Below, one piece after another: positions 1 to 14,458 of a stretch of DNA of 64,000 bases (positions are counted from its first letter, which is position 1; each line of letters begins with the position of its first letter). The position numbers were made by a program, and so were the translations under genes. Where the stretch lies: the NCBI RefSeq assembly GCF_014905175.1, contig NC_057790.1, positions 19,122,469 through 19,186,468 of the forward strand, written 5' to 3'. The notes beneath the pieces are model-generated. The model worked only from the letters and a program-made list of their open reading frames with translations, searched no databases and was not told the origin of the DNA. The DNA comes from Aphidius gifuensis (taxonomy: Eukaryota; Arthropoda; Insecta; Hymenoptera; Braconidae).

Positions 1-3000
1 TAAAAATAAAAAAAAAAAAAGATTGAAATCAACTGAATTGATTAATAATTTTAAATAAAAAAATTGATAAATAATTTTATTATCAACGGATTTGTTCGAT
101 GAACGGATAATTCTCCGTCAAACTCAGGAATATATAAATTTTAAAAAATATTAATAGATAGTTTATATAAGTATCGTTTCACACGTACCAAACATTATCC
201 AACTGGAGGAAAAATTGATTATTGATAGCAGGTCATTTATCTGCGCATCACACGTTTTGCAATTTTTATTTTGAAAAAAAAACTATTCACAGTGACCAAA
301 TCTATTATGTATAATTTTGTATTTTATTTTTTCTTTTTATTTAAAAATACCAACAATAATATACAAATTAAATTGATAAAATATAAATACAAAAAAATAC
401 TTTCTATAATTATCGTATAGCTCTTTAAATAAATCAACGCTTTTCTCATCGTAATTTAAAAACAAATAGTAGAAAGAAAAAAAAAAATCCAAAAGTCTAT
501 ACTCTATATTTTATGTCTGTTTAGCATACCCAGATACTTGTGATATTCGTGTTTACATATTATATATGTTGTGATTTAAATAAAATCATCACGAGAATTT
601 TTAAATTTATTTCAAATCTAAATGGTACAATTTAATTCACTGGCTAACAAAAAACTATTATATGTGTAACGTCTTTATGGTTTATATAATTATCTAAAAA
701 TATAATCGAATTTTTTAAAGTTAAACAAAAAAATTTAGCAACAAAATAAAAAGAAAAAAAAAAACATATAGGTACATCGACACACAGACACACGAAAATT
801 TCAATAGTAATGAGTAGTAAATTTATTTGTGCAAAAAAAAATTTATTAATCGCTGTAGTTGAGGGAAAAGAATATATTAATAATCATTTTGTCATATTAA
901 AAAAATATGACAATGCTGTGAGATATAAAATAGATGAAAAAATAATAATAAATTATATTAAAATAGAGAGTAGTATAAAAGAAAAATAATTTAGACTTTT
1001 GATGGTTTCATGAGTGGTTCCTTCATTCCTCCGAAACTTCAGATGCCAAATATTGATTTATAATTATATATAATTATTGTCAATTTAAAAAAGACTATGA
1101 AAAATATCTTAGTTTTAAAAAAATAAAATAACTCACTAAATGATTTTGACTCCAATGACAAAGCAATTTAGTAATTATTATTGGTTCCATTTTTTACTAG
1201 ATGCTCGGGTCACACTTCTTGTTATCTGTAAACAATAAAAATAATAAATTACATTTTGTTATTAATATTTCTCAAGGGGTGTATTTATTGAGTCAATTGA
1301 GTGAAAAAATAAAAAAACATGATAATAATACTAATAACAAATGAAATATATATTTTAAAAAAAATTAATTAATAAAAAGTTTCGATGGACGAAGGGGCCA
1401 CAAGTGAAAACCTTGCTTTACATTTAAATTTTTTTTTGTAATGGAAAAAATATATGAAAATGATTTTCTTTTTATTTCTTTAAAAATGATTGACTAATAT
1501 AATAATTAGAAAAATAAATTGCACAGGAAACGACAACGTTACTCATTCATTTAAATACGTATAGTTTAAAAAATATACACGTGAGGTTTTGCTGTATTAA
1601 TACATACTTAATATACAACTATTTATTATTATCGGGCTGTTAAATCCGATAATTCGACGTTATCAAATTTAAAAAGAAAAGTAAATTATAGAAAAATAAA
1701 AAAATCAAAACATGAGACTGCAAGTTTTTTTTTTTTCTCTTATTTTCAAATAAGTTATATAAACATAAAATACAAAGAAAATTTTATCTCAATAAATTTG
1801 TTGAATTATCGATGATTTAAAATTAATACTAATATTTAACTTTCAACTTATAAATTATATGCACACGAATTATTATTGATGGTAAAAAACAAAAAAAATG
1901 AAAATTCACAGACAAAATAATGACATTATTATTATCATTATTGTTATTATAATAATTAATTATTTTTTTTTAGTCAAATTGACAAGTCTGTCACATGTAA
2001 AAAAAGAAATTTTTAGCATAATTACAATGACACCTGTTGCAGAGAAAGTAGTCACGAGGGCAACGATGCTTGTATGTTAAAAAATAAAAAATATTGTAGA
2101 TGAATAATTTCAAAAATCAATATATATATATTTAAATATATTTTTAGTTTTATTGTATAATGTTTATTATTATCTTTATTATTGTAACGATTATATATTA
2201 CTGTTAAAAAAAGAAAAAAAATTAATAAATAATAAGAAAAGAAAAAAAAAAAACAAATTTGCATTTGAATTATTTAAGTGACTTAATATTTTAAGTTATT
2301 TTTTGATTAAAATATAATTAAAATTAGATAGCTATTTAATGATTATTATTTAAAAATTTAATATCTTATTTTCTAATGTATTTTTTGGTTTGATAATTAA
2401 TTTAATAGGTAAATAAATTGAGCTACCACAAAATGAACCAACTCATGGATATTTTTCAATGACTTTTGACTTGTAAAATTGATGGAAAATAGTCTTCCTG
2501 ATTTATTATATTGATATAAACATTAATCAATATGAAAAAAAAAACAAATAAGCAAGAATTTTTATTTAAATAAAATAAAATTTTTCATTGGTTATAAAGG
2601 CTTTAGTTAGGGAGAGCTATTATCGAACATGAACAATCTGAGTATTATGTTGGTTTTGTTGATGCGTTTAAAAAAAAAAATATAAAACACGCATTTGCAA
2701 CATGACCATTCAAGTAAAATAACATTAAGTTAACATAGAAAAGAAAGTTTTAATCTATTATCATGAATTTTATTTAACTATATATATTTTTAATATAAAA
2801 AATAAATAAACATTACAAACATTAAGATTTCAAAGTTACGCAGCAATTGAAAGGGTGAATTTTATTTTAAAAAGTTTGTGATTAATGTTTATTTATATAT
2901 ATTACTTTGTTTATCGTTTTATAAATATTTTTCAATGACAAGAAAAAAATTAAAAAATCATCCAGGAAGTTCGATATTTTTAAATCAACAATATATTAAC

Positions 3001-6000
3001 CGAAAAAACTTGTTTTTAATTAAACTTAATTTATCGATATTTTTCACGCTTAAATTTAATTATTTTTCAATCGAATACAGAAAAAAAAAAATTGTTTTTC
3101 TTCAGAAATTGATAAATTTATTTATAATATTTTTTGTTTTTTATAAAAAACAATAAATTTATTAAATTGCAAACTGCAAAGCTAATTAGTTTATCATAAA
3201 TGTTTAAAATAATCATCGAATAATCGTATCACATTTTAATTTATGTATTTAAAAATGAATAACCTTGTAATTCAAGAAAAATAAATAACAAAAAATACAT
3301 GCGGTTTTAACTGACGCATGTTAATAAACTCATTTTTAATGAACTCGACATTTAGATTTGTATATATAGTTTAATGATAAACCATATAACTCATATAAAA
3401 AAAAAATAATATATCAATACAATTATTAACATTGCTTGTTTCAATTAAAATTATATTTGATAATTTATTTAATTTTTTAATTATCATAATTCATTGTTTA
3501 TTTAATTGCACATTAATTTTTCCATAGAAACAATAAAATTTCTGATATAGTATAAGTCGTCAATTTGTAAAGAATAAAAATTAAAAAAATTTTGTCACAT
3601 AAAACGAGTGTTTTAAAAACAATCCCAAACAATTTAAAATATTTCATTTGAAATAAACAGTCTCATTATTTCAACAAAGACAAAACATTCAAGCAAATTG
3701 ATATTTCGTAAAAAAACTAAATAAATAAGTACCATAAATAGCTTGACACTCATAACAAAAAAAAAAAAAAAATTAAACAAAGAAAATAACAGTAATAATA
3801 AAAATGTGAAATAAAAAATAAATAAATAAATAAATAATATAGCAAGAAAATATTTATAATGTAATACAATAATATTTCTTAAGAGTTTTATGAAATCATT
3901 TGTATATAGTTGATGATATCTCAAGATTGAAAAAAATAAAAATGTAATTGACTTTATTCGGGGACCCTAAGGGGAAAAATGTTTAAATTATCAAGAAGGA
4001 TATTACTGCGCACAAAGTGCAGTTACGACAAATTGTTTAGATCAAAAAAATTAATCGTTTATATATATTTTCTAATGTGAACTTTCACTAAGGGGGAATA
4101 AGTTACCTTCAATAAAAATAAAAAAAATAATAAAAAAATTTACCAGAGATTTTATTTATACCCTCAACTATATACATTATGTGTTCAATTGATTGAATTC
4201 CCTCAGGACTTGGTCAACTGTCAACAATAAGTATCTCACAACTTTGAAATTCAATGACATAGAAAAATTTTTTTTATCCCTCAGGTCATAAATAATAATT
4301 CTCGCGAAAACTTCAATTTGAAAAGAAAAATAATGATTCGCAAATTATTTGATAAATATAAAAAAAAAAAATTTACTAAAGTTTTTAAATAGAAAAACAT
4401 AAAAGAAATGATGATACACAAAATTATCTAACGTGAGGATAAAATTCTGAGCACGTGATAACTCTCAATTGGTATCTATAAATATAATACCATAAATAAT
4501 AATAAAAAAATGAATACTTGCGACATAAAAATTATTGCATAATAACAGGTCGATGAAATATTATAAAAAGAAAAAAAATATGTGTGAGTTAAAAAAAAAA
4601 ATTTCATAAATAATAATAATAAAATTAAAAAAACTTAAAGGATAAATAATAATGGGAGCTATGTGGTATTATCGGTGAAAGACGAGAATCTTTCCCACGG
4701 AAAATGTATTTTATTTTTTCAATTGAATCACTCAACGACGTAAGAATATTGAAACTAAACTCCAGGCAATTGGGACTAAAATATCATATAAAGTCTCTTG
4801 TTTAAAATTTCCATTTAAAAAAACATAAATCCATATATAAACTTGTTAATTGTCGTACAATATAATTACATTTCAAATATTAGCCAATAGTATTTTATTT
4901 TCATATATCGTTAAAACATAAAAAACTATATAATTATTTTATAAATATTAAAATTATAAATATATAATGAAAAATAAAATAAAAAAAAACATGACAAGTT
5001 AATGAATAGTCAATTTTTAATTTGAGGAAAAATTAATAAATAAATCGAGAAAAATAAAGAAAATAAATTAAACAGATCCGGAAGTTTATTATAAAGATGG
5101 ATTAATTTATCATTGGCTTAGTTTTCTTCATAGTTTAAATGAATTTTTTTTTTTTTTTTTTTTGTGTAAGACAAGATTAATTCAAGATTCTATATAGCTA
5201 TAATAATTTTCTTTCACTTTTCACTCATCTTATAATTTGTTTTCTTGTATATATACTTTATTATTATTCAACTACTAAATACTAATGCATATATATAAAG
5301 ATCTACTTTCATATGGCTTGGTAAGATATTTATGTGTTCATAAAATAAAATAAAAACAAATAATAAATAAAAAATATTTTATGTTAAACGATAATCGCGA
5401 GTGGATGATGAGCCCAGTTGAATTGTAAGATTTATTGAGATACCCGAGACATGGCATCCAACATATTTCGATATATTACAACAGGCTTTTACTTAACATT
5501 ACGTGAAAGTAGTTATATATTTATATTTAGATAATCTATTAATTTATCAAGCATCATACTCGCATAAATGATTAATTAATTAATTCTTCTGTGATAAATA
5601 ATATTTTATTTATATTTTTTTTTATTTAATAACTTTAATTTTATTTATTAATTAAAAAACAAATAATAAGAAAATAATTTTAATTGAATTTTATATTTCC
5701 AGATGATGGATATATTTAAAAACTTTTATCCCCAAGTAAATCGTATTATTGATTTTATTTTAAATTTATTTTAATAGACCATTGTTAATTATTAATATAG
5801 AATATATATATATTTTTTATAAATAGATTTTGTTGAGATAAGAATTAATCTGTAAATGACAGATGTCAACATTGAAACTATTGGAGCATCGGGATATTTA
5901 TCCAGGAATTTTGAGACGCACGTAGTCACATTTTATATGAGAAAATTGGACAGCTATCTAAAACGATTGCTCTTACAATATTGTTATGTAACAATTTATT

Positions 6001-8965
6001 GTTGATGAAAAAATAAATAAATAAATAAATAAATAAATAAAAATATGTAATTAATTTTATCGTGTCCTGTGGAATTTTATACAGCAATTTAACGAAATAT
6101 GTATTTGACACTTTTCTTTCTTTATTGAATGATCATTTTTTTTTTTTTTTATAAATGAACACCGATGATAAAATCAAATTAGGTCATGACTTTGAATTTT
6201 TTTTTTTGTTTCTAGTTAAATAACAGTTTTTTTCTTTAAAAAAACAAAAGGATATTTAAAGGACTATTAACTTTAAAAAAATAAAAACAATGTGTTTATA
6301 TATTAATTTCATTTATAAAAAAAAAAAAAATTAAATTATTTCAAGAGTTAGTTTAAATTATTCTGTACGAATAAATTTAAAAAAAAAGACAATCTTAAAT
6401 AACTTGATGTTGTCATTCATGAAAATTAAATTCACAAAATTTCAAATCATAATAAAATCAAAATTTTCAACATTTATAAACGAAAAAGTTTGAGCAAACT
6501 TGTAATATATTCTTTAAAATAACACTAACCCAAAGATGAATAAATATGAATAATAAAAATAATACAAATTATACAATAATATTTAATTTATAAAAGAAAC
6601 TTTTATTACAGTTTAATGTATGTAAAGAAATTTTATAAATATATATATTCTAAATAGCTATTTTCAGCATATATTATGTAGAAAATTGTTCAAGTAAATT
6701 AATCACGAAATAAAAAATGGTACATTAAAAAACCACAAGAAATATTAAACATTTTAAACGTTGACATCAAATCAAAAATACAATTGTAAAATAAATCTTT
6801 AAATAATAAAATAATTTATAGATATTGTGAAATGTTTTATTTTTTAAATGTAATATTAAAAACAAATGGAAATATATTCATGGTCAACACTTGATGGGCA
6901 TCAGTGTACAAGGGCTGTAAAATATCAACCAAGTCAAGTAATAATCAATATGCATAGAGATATATAAAACAAGATCCGGGATTCCGTGTATGGCTGGTGC
7001 ACTTTTATACACATAAACATGACCAAAGAGATTATATGGTATTTCTTCTTACGTCGATTTTATATCGTTGTTGTTGGAGGCTTGGTCGTAACCCAAGTCA
7101 CTTAAGCAAAGGGTACAGACTGGTTTATCAAGGTTTGTTCACGTCACAAACATACAAAAAAAAAAAAAATATATAAATAAAATAAATAACAACTCTACTG
7201 ATGATAAAAAGACATCCGCTGTATAATTCTCAAGAAAATTCAAAACACCTACGACTTGTAAATTTCTGTACATAAATGTATCAAGATTTTATTTATTTCT
7301 GTATTACCACTTTTTTTCCTCATTATATATTTTTTTTAAATTTATTTTCTAGAACATAAAACACTGTGCTGTAATAATTGTTCTTTTTTTTTTTCCTTCA
7401 ACACCTCTAATTTATTAGCACAAACTTGTGATAATATATATTTGAAAAATGATTTACAAAAATAAAAATGAACCTTTTCAAATGTTAAATGATATTATTG
7501 ATTGAAAATTTAATAAAAAAAATATTTTATTATTTATGAAGATTATTTTATTTATATATTTCATGATGGATATAAATAAATAAGTAAAAAAAAAAAATTT
7601 ATTGAATAATAAAATGTGTATGTATGAGAAAATGTTGGAATTTAAGTGTTGAAAATATTGTACAATAAGAATATATAAATACTGAGAATATGAAGTCTCA
7701 TCCACTTATTACAATCCACGAAAAAAACTATTGCCAAGGCATGAGAGTTAATACATGAGAGGATAACAGAAGGCTTGCCTCAAGCCATGTTACAACCTAC
7801 ATTTGCACTTTTACTTGCATGGCCTTGCAAGTAAATAGAGAGAGAGACCCTTTCTATTGCCCAGATAATTTTTATTTTTTTTTTTTTTCACCTCAAACTT
7901 GAAAAAAAAATATATATTTTTTATTCCTCATTTGATATATAAATAATTATAAGCAAAATGTTTTAATTAAATAATTTTTATATAGTTGATTTTAATTTTT
8001 TTAAATAAATATTTTTTAATTTTAAATTTTCGAGTTAATTAAATTAATGAAAAATATATAAATTTAAACAATATGAAAAACTTGATGGTCGTTGAGTCCT
8101 TGAACTCGATTTTTATAGTGACGATTGACCTGGTATTTTGTCGTGTATTATAAGTTATTCTGTAACGAGTCTATTTTACCCATTCTCATTCATACTGTAT
8201 TTTCAATTTTTTTTTTATTTTTTTTCTACGATATGTTGCAATTTAACACAATAATTTAATATCAAGATTATTTTATTGTGATATAATAAAGCTAAAATTT
8301 TCTTTTATTATATTTATGTTTCAAGTAAATGTTTCACATGGTTTTGCTTTCATGTGAATTATCCAAAAATAGTAATTGATATGTTGATTAAAAAAGATAT
8401 GTTACGAATTGTATTGGAATCATTTATTGAATAGAAAAAAAATTAACAATGACAACATCATAAGAGCCGAAGAAAAATTGAAGCGAAAGTTGTGCATCAG
8501 TTGGTTGGTTTGATTGTTCAATGTACATTCAAATATGTAAATGAACATGTTACAATATAAATTTTAATAAAATTCATGATGAAAATTTTCTTGAATCTTT
8601 ATCATCACTATTTATTTGTTCAAATAAGTAAAATAAATTTATAAACTTTGAATCAAATGATAATACTAAAAATATCAAATATATTGAATGAAGATTCATC
8701 ACTATTACAAAGACAACAAATGTGTTATCTTGAAATACATGATTGGAAAATGATTTATCAACGATAATTGATAAATCATAAATTAATTTGATACACTTGG
8801 AAAATAAATGTCAAAGAATGCAATGACAAAAAAATAACAACAAAAACAGTTGTTGAAGAACAAAAGGGTCGCAACTGAATAAAAAAATTATTACTTCAAT
8901 ACAAGATGAGTAATAATGATGACAACAACACAATTAAAATTATCAAAATAACCTAGCTCCTTTAT

Positions 8966-8967
<2 letters not shown>

Positions 8968-8994
<27 letters not shown>
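8968..8994. repeat. (GAT)9 microsatellite
   Basis: Nine uninterrupted GAT triplets in otherwise AT-rich, apparently noncoding DNA. Simple-sequence repeat; no coding context is visible. Confidence 0.9.
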
Positions 8995-8996
<2 letters not shown>

Positions 8997-9813
8997 ATTG
9001 GTGACAGTGTTGATAATCTCAACAATTATAAATTTCCAAGTAAATCAAAATTATACAGCCTGCTATTATTACTGTTTAATTCATCATTAATTAAAATATC
9101 TTCTATCAAAACAATGTCAATAGATGTGTTAAGATTTTTTTGATATTATTTTTCTACTCTTTTACCATGTCATGTGAGCAAAAAATATATTTTCCTTTGA
9201 ATGTTGTTGACACTAAAAAAGCATGCTGTAATGATAAAAAAAAATAAAATACAATTTCATTTATAAATACCGTTTTAAATGATCTTGATTATTTTTAATA
9301 TTAAAAAGTATTTAAAATATTGCATTGTTAAAATATTTTGCTGATTAATTAATTAGTTATAATGTCATTTGCAATCAACACTAAGTCTTGGCTCTGATGG
9401 CTCATGTCATATGCACTCGCCAAAGAAAATAAATAAAATAATTAATAAAAACAATCAATATCTACACTAATTCTATTGACAATTATATTTATATAATTTT
9501 TCGGCTTGCCTCATATTAAATAATAACTAATTCATTGTTTGATAAAACTACAAATTGGAGTAAAAAAAAAAAAAAAACAAACAAAACGACGCCAATTTAA
9601 CCGGTCTAAATGTCGCATTTCTTTTATCATTTTAACGAAAAATAAAAGCATTGATATGTAAAAAAATATATACCTTCTTGTTCGTTGATCATTCAGGAAT
9701 TTTTTTTTATATAAATTAACAGCACTTTTATTTATAATTAAAGGATTTCACAAGATTCACTAAACCGATAACTAAAGACGCCCGCTCAAAATAATATTCA
9801 CCGACATTTTGAA

Positions 9814-9821
9814 TGACGTCA
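9814..9821. promoter_or_regulatory. CRE-like palindrome TGACGTCA
   Basis: A perfect 8-bp TGACGTCA lies in a locally GC-richer stretch (about 9780-9880) within very AT-rich DNA. This is the canonical CREB/ATF recognition sequence. No gene start could be tied to it, so a promoter role is inference. A second perfect copy is at 11500-11507. Confidence 0.35.
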
Positions 9822-11499
9822 TGCAAGCGACTTTATTTTTTCGACTCTCAAAATGGCGATTATCGCAGTCGATATATTAATTTACATAATCGATTTTTCG
9901 ATTTGAAAAAAGAAACAGCGGGAAATTCAAAAAAATTAAATTAAATTTAAAGCAGATTTGATAATAAAAATGAAAAAAAAATTTTAAAAGATATAAATGG
10001 TATAGGACACTTGATAAATATGGAAATTTAATTTAAATTTTATATTTAAAAAATCATAAAATGACTGTATGATTAAAAAATTTTAACGTCTTATTTTAAT
10101 AATAATTTTCTCTGACACATTTTAGACATAAATATTTAAATCATTTTAAATATAAAATTTACTACTTGAACGTAATTCATGTTTAAAGTAATTTTAAAAT
10201 TACATTTGCAATAATTATTTAAATGGATATGCGTAGAAAAAAAAGAAAATTATAATATTAATCATTTGAGAATGACAGATCAATTGATTTTTAAATTCGA
10301 TTAATATTTTATAATACTTGTCATTTAATTGTAATTTTTTTTCAAAGAAAAATGAACAAATTGCATCGTCATAGTTCATGAATACAAAGAATGAATTTAA
10401 TTATTATTAAAAATTTTTTCATAATATATCAGATAGAAAAAAATATGATACAAAGAAAATTCTAGTACACGTTTTATAGTTTTGCCTCACCCTGATAAAA
10501 TCATATTTGATTTAAGCATTTTATTAAAGTCAATTTGTTTGTTTGATTTTTAATTTTATTGAAAAATAATATATTGTTTTTTATGTGTTAATAAATAAAA
10601 ATATTTATTAATATATTTCTGTTTTATAAAATTTTTTAAATTAAATATCAAACAAAGTTTATTAACAACAAGAACAATGGTTTTTAAATTGAGGGGCCTT
10701 CGGCTATTCGTGAAAGGGTTCCCTTCATTTTATGTATAATGTATAACTTTTAATACCTCAAATGCCATGTATGCAATGTCGATTATATACAATATTTAAA
10801 ATATAAAAAAAATACGTGTGGATCATGAAATTTAATACAATCTTAGCTTCAACATCAAACAGTTAAAAACACCACAAATTACGAAACAGGATTATCATTG
10901 AATTTAACATTCACAAGCAAGTGCAATATGCTATCTTTATTATTCATTCAGACTGATGTAAAAATATTTTTAAAAAACACTAAAAGTCGTGGACATCACA
11001 CGCGAATATTTACCAAGTAATTTTGTTTTAATTTAAAACTCGATTTAATGCTTTATTATATTTTTGCTATTAAATATTTTAACATGATGTTAATTATTTA
11101 AAACAAACATGCCAAATTAATTTTATTATTTAATTTCATATATGAAAAATTTAACTCTCGTGTCAAAGTTAATTTAAAAATTTTTTTTAAAAACATTCAA
11201 AAGGGTATATAATAAAAAAAAAGTATGTTAATATTTTACATGACTTTTTTAACAGAAAAAAAAAAAAAAAATGTATTACATATTTTTGGCCTCAAAAGAA
11301 GAGTAACTAAGTGTAAATTAACAATTGCATAAATTGTAATTTAATATTCACGTTGATTCACTCAACGAATACCACATTGACAATAAAATACTGTGAGATA
11401 AAATAAATCTGTAACAGCTTTTTTAGTCATATCAAAAAGCATAATCGTAATAATTTTGATACGATAAATATAACACTTCAAGTCTTTAGACATTCACTG

Positions 11500-11507
11500 T
11501 GACGTCA
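11500..11507. promoter_or_regulatory. CRE-like palindrome TGACGTCA
   Basis: Second perfect TGACGTCA in the upstream gene-poor region, about 1.0 kb upstream of the first ATG of the CXorf65-like gene and about 0.1 kb before a candidate noncoding exon at 11612-11709. It matches the CREB/ATF consensus. Function is inferred from sequence only. Confidence 0.3.
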
Positions 11508-12530
11508 AAGTTTTTCCCACTGCAAAAAAAAAAAAAATAAAAAATAAAGAGATATATTTTAATAAAGGTAAGAAAGATTCTTTTGTATCTCTTTTGTTTG
11601 TTTAATATAAGGAATGAAGAGGGATTAAAATTGTGCAACAATGCACACCGCCACCTGCATTCATTTCATCACCAAGATTTAACCGAATAAACTCGAGAAT
11701 CCTGCAACAGTACGTTTTTTTTTTTTTTTCTTTTTTAAACTCGTATTACTTTCACCAATTAAATAAAAATATAATACCACATTTATTAAAAAAAATATTA
11801 ATTAAAATTAAAAAGTTTTCACTTCAAAATTGTGTTTTTTTTTTTTCACCATTATCCTTTTCAATATTATTTATAAAAAAAAAAAAACAAAAACAATAAT
11901 AATAATAGTGTTGAAATTTATTGAGGCACATTGTTTATTCCAACATTTATTTTGCATGTTGAATTAAATATGAGGAGAATTTAAAAAAAAATTTATACAA
12001 AGTGAAGTGTGTCAATAAAAAAAAAAAAAACCAAGCATCATTACTACGAAATATAATTGCATCAGAAATTGAAAAATAAATAATTGACAGTTAGAAATTG
12101 TAATAATGATCAATATTTTACTAGCTGGAGTTTAAAAAAAAATTGAAGTTAAATTTATTTTAATATTAAAAACAACTTCAATGTATTATTTTATACAAAA
12201 AAATATATTGGTTTAATACTTTTTTTGTATTTACATGAACATTGATTAGTTAGTACGTCACAAGAAACATGATTACGTAATTTTAGATAAATCGACATGA
12301 CATCCCACACTTTACATTTGTATCGTTCTAATGAGCACTGAATCTAGATAAATTGATGAGCACTGGGGCCACATATGTAGCTCATCAAATGATACGTTCA
12401 ACGACTTTGCAACAGCTCAAGAATATCAAAGTCAATTGCTAGTTGTAAATTTTTATTTCACATTAAATTTTTTTTTTTATTTTTATTTATCTTTCATCTA
12501 TAGTATTTGTTTGTTTTTTTTATTTACATC

Positions 12531-13194
12531 ATGACAACGATAATTAAACTAAAATACTCGAATAATAATTCAGGTTAGTCAGTAATTGAAGAAAAAAAAA
12601 AAAATAAATAATTTATGAATAAATTGTGTGATTTTAATGGGACGTTAACAATTCATGGTTAATATTATAATATTACAGATAATTCACAGCATGGCGCCAG
12701 TAGTGAAGGTGGTTATTTAAACGACATTGCTTCCGGGGTGAAAGAGACATTGATCAATATCAACTGTCCAGTTGGTATGATAATCGATTACGTACGAGAA
12801 TTAACATCCCTTGATGGTAAAAAAATATATAAATAAACTTTCTTTGAGAGAGAAAATATTATTTAATGATAAATTGTATAACAGATGAGATTGACTTCTG
12901 GGATGATGATGCTTGTAAATTGAAGAATATATTATCGTTTGAGCCAACAACATCAGGCTTACAAATATTTCAAAATAATAAAATCTATCAACTTGTTAAA
13001 GGAAAACGTATGTTGAAGATTATTTATTATTATCATCATTAAAATGTTAAATTTATAAAAAATATTTATTTTTAATTTTAACAGATAATGATGATGAAAT
13101 GAAAATAGAAGATAATAAAAATACAAGTACATCAAAAACTCCAAAAGGAGATAAAAAGAAAAATTCAAATACAAAAATTAATTTATCTAAATGA
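12531..13194 (+). CDS. Small CXorf65-like protein, four exons
   Basis: Model: exons 12531-12573, 12679-12816, 12885-13007 and 13085-13194. All introns are GT-AG and the parts sum to 414 nt, giving 137 residues. The start ATG at 12531 opens with MTTIIKLKYSNN. The core has a conserved-looking strand-turn-helix pattern (LININ-CPVGMIIDYVREL, then IDFWDDDACKL) resembling the uncharacterised CXorf65-homologue family, in which a short basic start is followed by a 'NTNC...' motif and 'IDLCDE...'. The tail, about residues 103-137, is Lys/Ser/Thr/Asn-rich and looks disordered. No catalytic motif is seen and the family's function is not known to me. The gene converges on the crotonase gene, with 111 bp between stop codons. 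A polyadenylation signal AATAAA is at 13252-13257. The exon structure is well supported; the family name is tentative. Confidence 0.65.
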
Positions 13195-13305
13195 AAAAAA
13201 TTTTTAAATTATTTATTTTTCCATATGTTTATTTTAAAAAAAAAAAACAAAAATAAACTTATGACTAGGTGGAATTATTGTTTACCTTTTTAAATTAATT
13301 TTTTA

Positions 13306-14458
13306 TCACAACACATCATCTTCCAATTGTTTAAATTTTCTAACATTTGTTGTATTCATATTTGATGCTTTTCCATGTCTACCAAAACCATCAACAAATC
13401 TCTGTGCCCCTTTGATACCTTCATCAAGAAGTCCATCAGTAGCATTAGTTTTTTCAAATTCTAATAAATCTTCAATGGGTTTACTGCCAAATACAGCATA
13501 ATTAAGTGAAGCTCGATCAGCATCAGAAGCAGCACGTGGATATTTAACAATTGAATGAGCTAATGTTATACACTGTCCTAAAGCTAAAGAAACATAAATT
13601 TTATTTTATAAATAATATATCAACATAGCAAATATGATGTTTGCTATTTACCTGCACCACATGCAACTGCACGAGTTGCAATTCCCCAATTAACAGCATC
13701 TTCACTTGTTAATTCACGTCCACTTAATATAAGATCCATTGCTCTTGAATAACCAACCATTGCTGGTAGTCTAACTGTTCCACCACACATTATTGGAATA
13801 CCAAAACGTTTATTTAAAAATCCTAATCTTGATGATTCTTCAACAATTCTTATGTCACACATTAATGCCAATTCAAAACCCATACCAACTGCATAACCAC
13901 TTATAGATGCAATTAGTGGTTTTTTTGTCAATACACTTTTTGAAAACTATAATAAAATTTTAATTGTTATTATTACTATTGTTTTTAATGATGATAATGA
14001 TTTATTACTTACCAAAGAACTAAAGTGTGGAAGATTATCAAAATTACCATTTGATTTAGCAATTTCATCTAAATCAAATCCTGAACAAAATGTACCACCA
14101 ATACCATGAATTATTCCAATACCAGTTTCATCATTTTCATCAAATGTATTTAAAGCATCTGATAATTCTTCAACTGCTATTGAATCAAGACAATTTTTTT
14201 TTGATGTTCTATTTATTCCAAATAATGTTATTGGACCAGATTTTGTTATGACAATACTTTTTTCTGTAAATAAATTTTTTTTTATATTAGTTAACGAGAA
14301 AATTTGTAACAAGGAATTTTTTAAGATTTTATTTAATTACCTTTGTCAGATTGAACTGGTGATTCTATGTGTGGTTGAGCTTCTGAGGTTAGACCACGAT
14401 AAAATTGATTTTGTAAAAGTCTACGTAGTGACAATGCTAAACGACTTGTTGATAGCAT
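13306..14458 (-). CDS. Crotonase / enoyl-CoA hydratase-like protein, probably mitochondrial
   Basis: Four minus-strand exons: 14341-14458, 14013-14263, 13652-13946 and 13306-13583. They total 942 nt, or 313 residues. The N-terminus is Leu/Arg/Ser-rich (MLSTSRLALSLRRLLQNQF), as in mitochondrial targeting peptides. The crotonase fold follows: GTFCSGFDL near residue 95, the oxyanion-hole stretch GYAVGMGFELALMCD with Glu148 at the first catalytic Glu position, then FGIPIMCGGTVRLP. The residue aligned with the second catalytic Glu of classical ECHS1 is Asn168, and the C-terminus contains FGRHGK. These features match the crotonase subgroup that includes Drosophila CG5844-like and bacterial 'GGTVRLP ... 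GRHG' proteins rather than ECHS1 itself. Substrate is unknown, so hydratase activity should not be assumed. A candidate polyadenylation signal on this strand is at 13228-13233. Confidence 0.88.

Larger units (their letters stand above)
1..12530. other. Gene-poor AT-rich region
   Basis: About 12.5 kb of A/T-dominated sequence with many homopolymer runs. Open frames here are short, low-complexity (Phe/Ile/Asn/Lys/Tyr) and without recognisable domains, so I call no gene. Moderately complex stretches near 6880-7150, 7700-7870, 9750-9900 and 12240-12430 could be regulatory or untranslated exons. The block at 9780-9880 is locally GC-richer and contains a TGACGTCA palindrome, so it could be a promoter. 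The region may be intergenic or the introns of a gene whose exons lie outside the window. Confidence 0.6.

Noticed and set aside
1898..3924. Several 60-96-codon ORFs in the first 4 kb
   Set aside because: Composed almost wholly of Ile, Phe, Tyr, Asn and Lys from AT-rich DNA, with no domains or splice signals.
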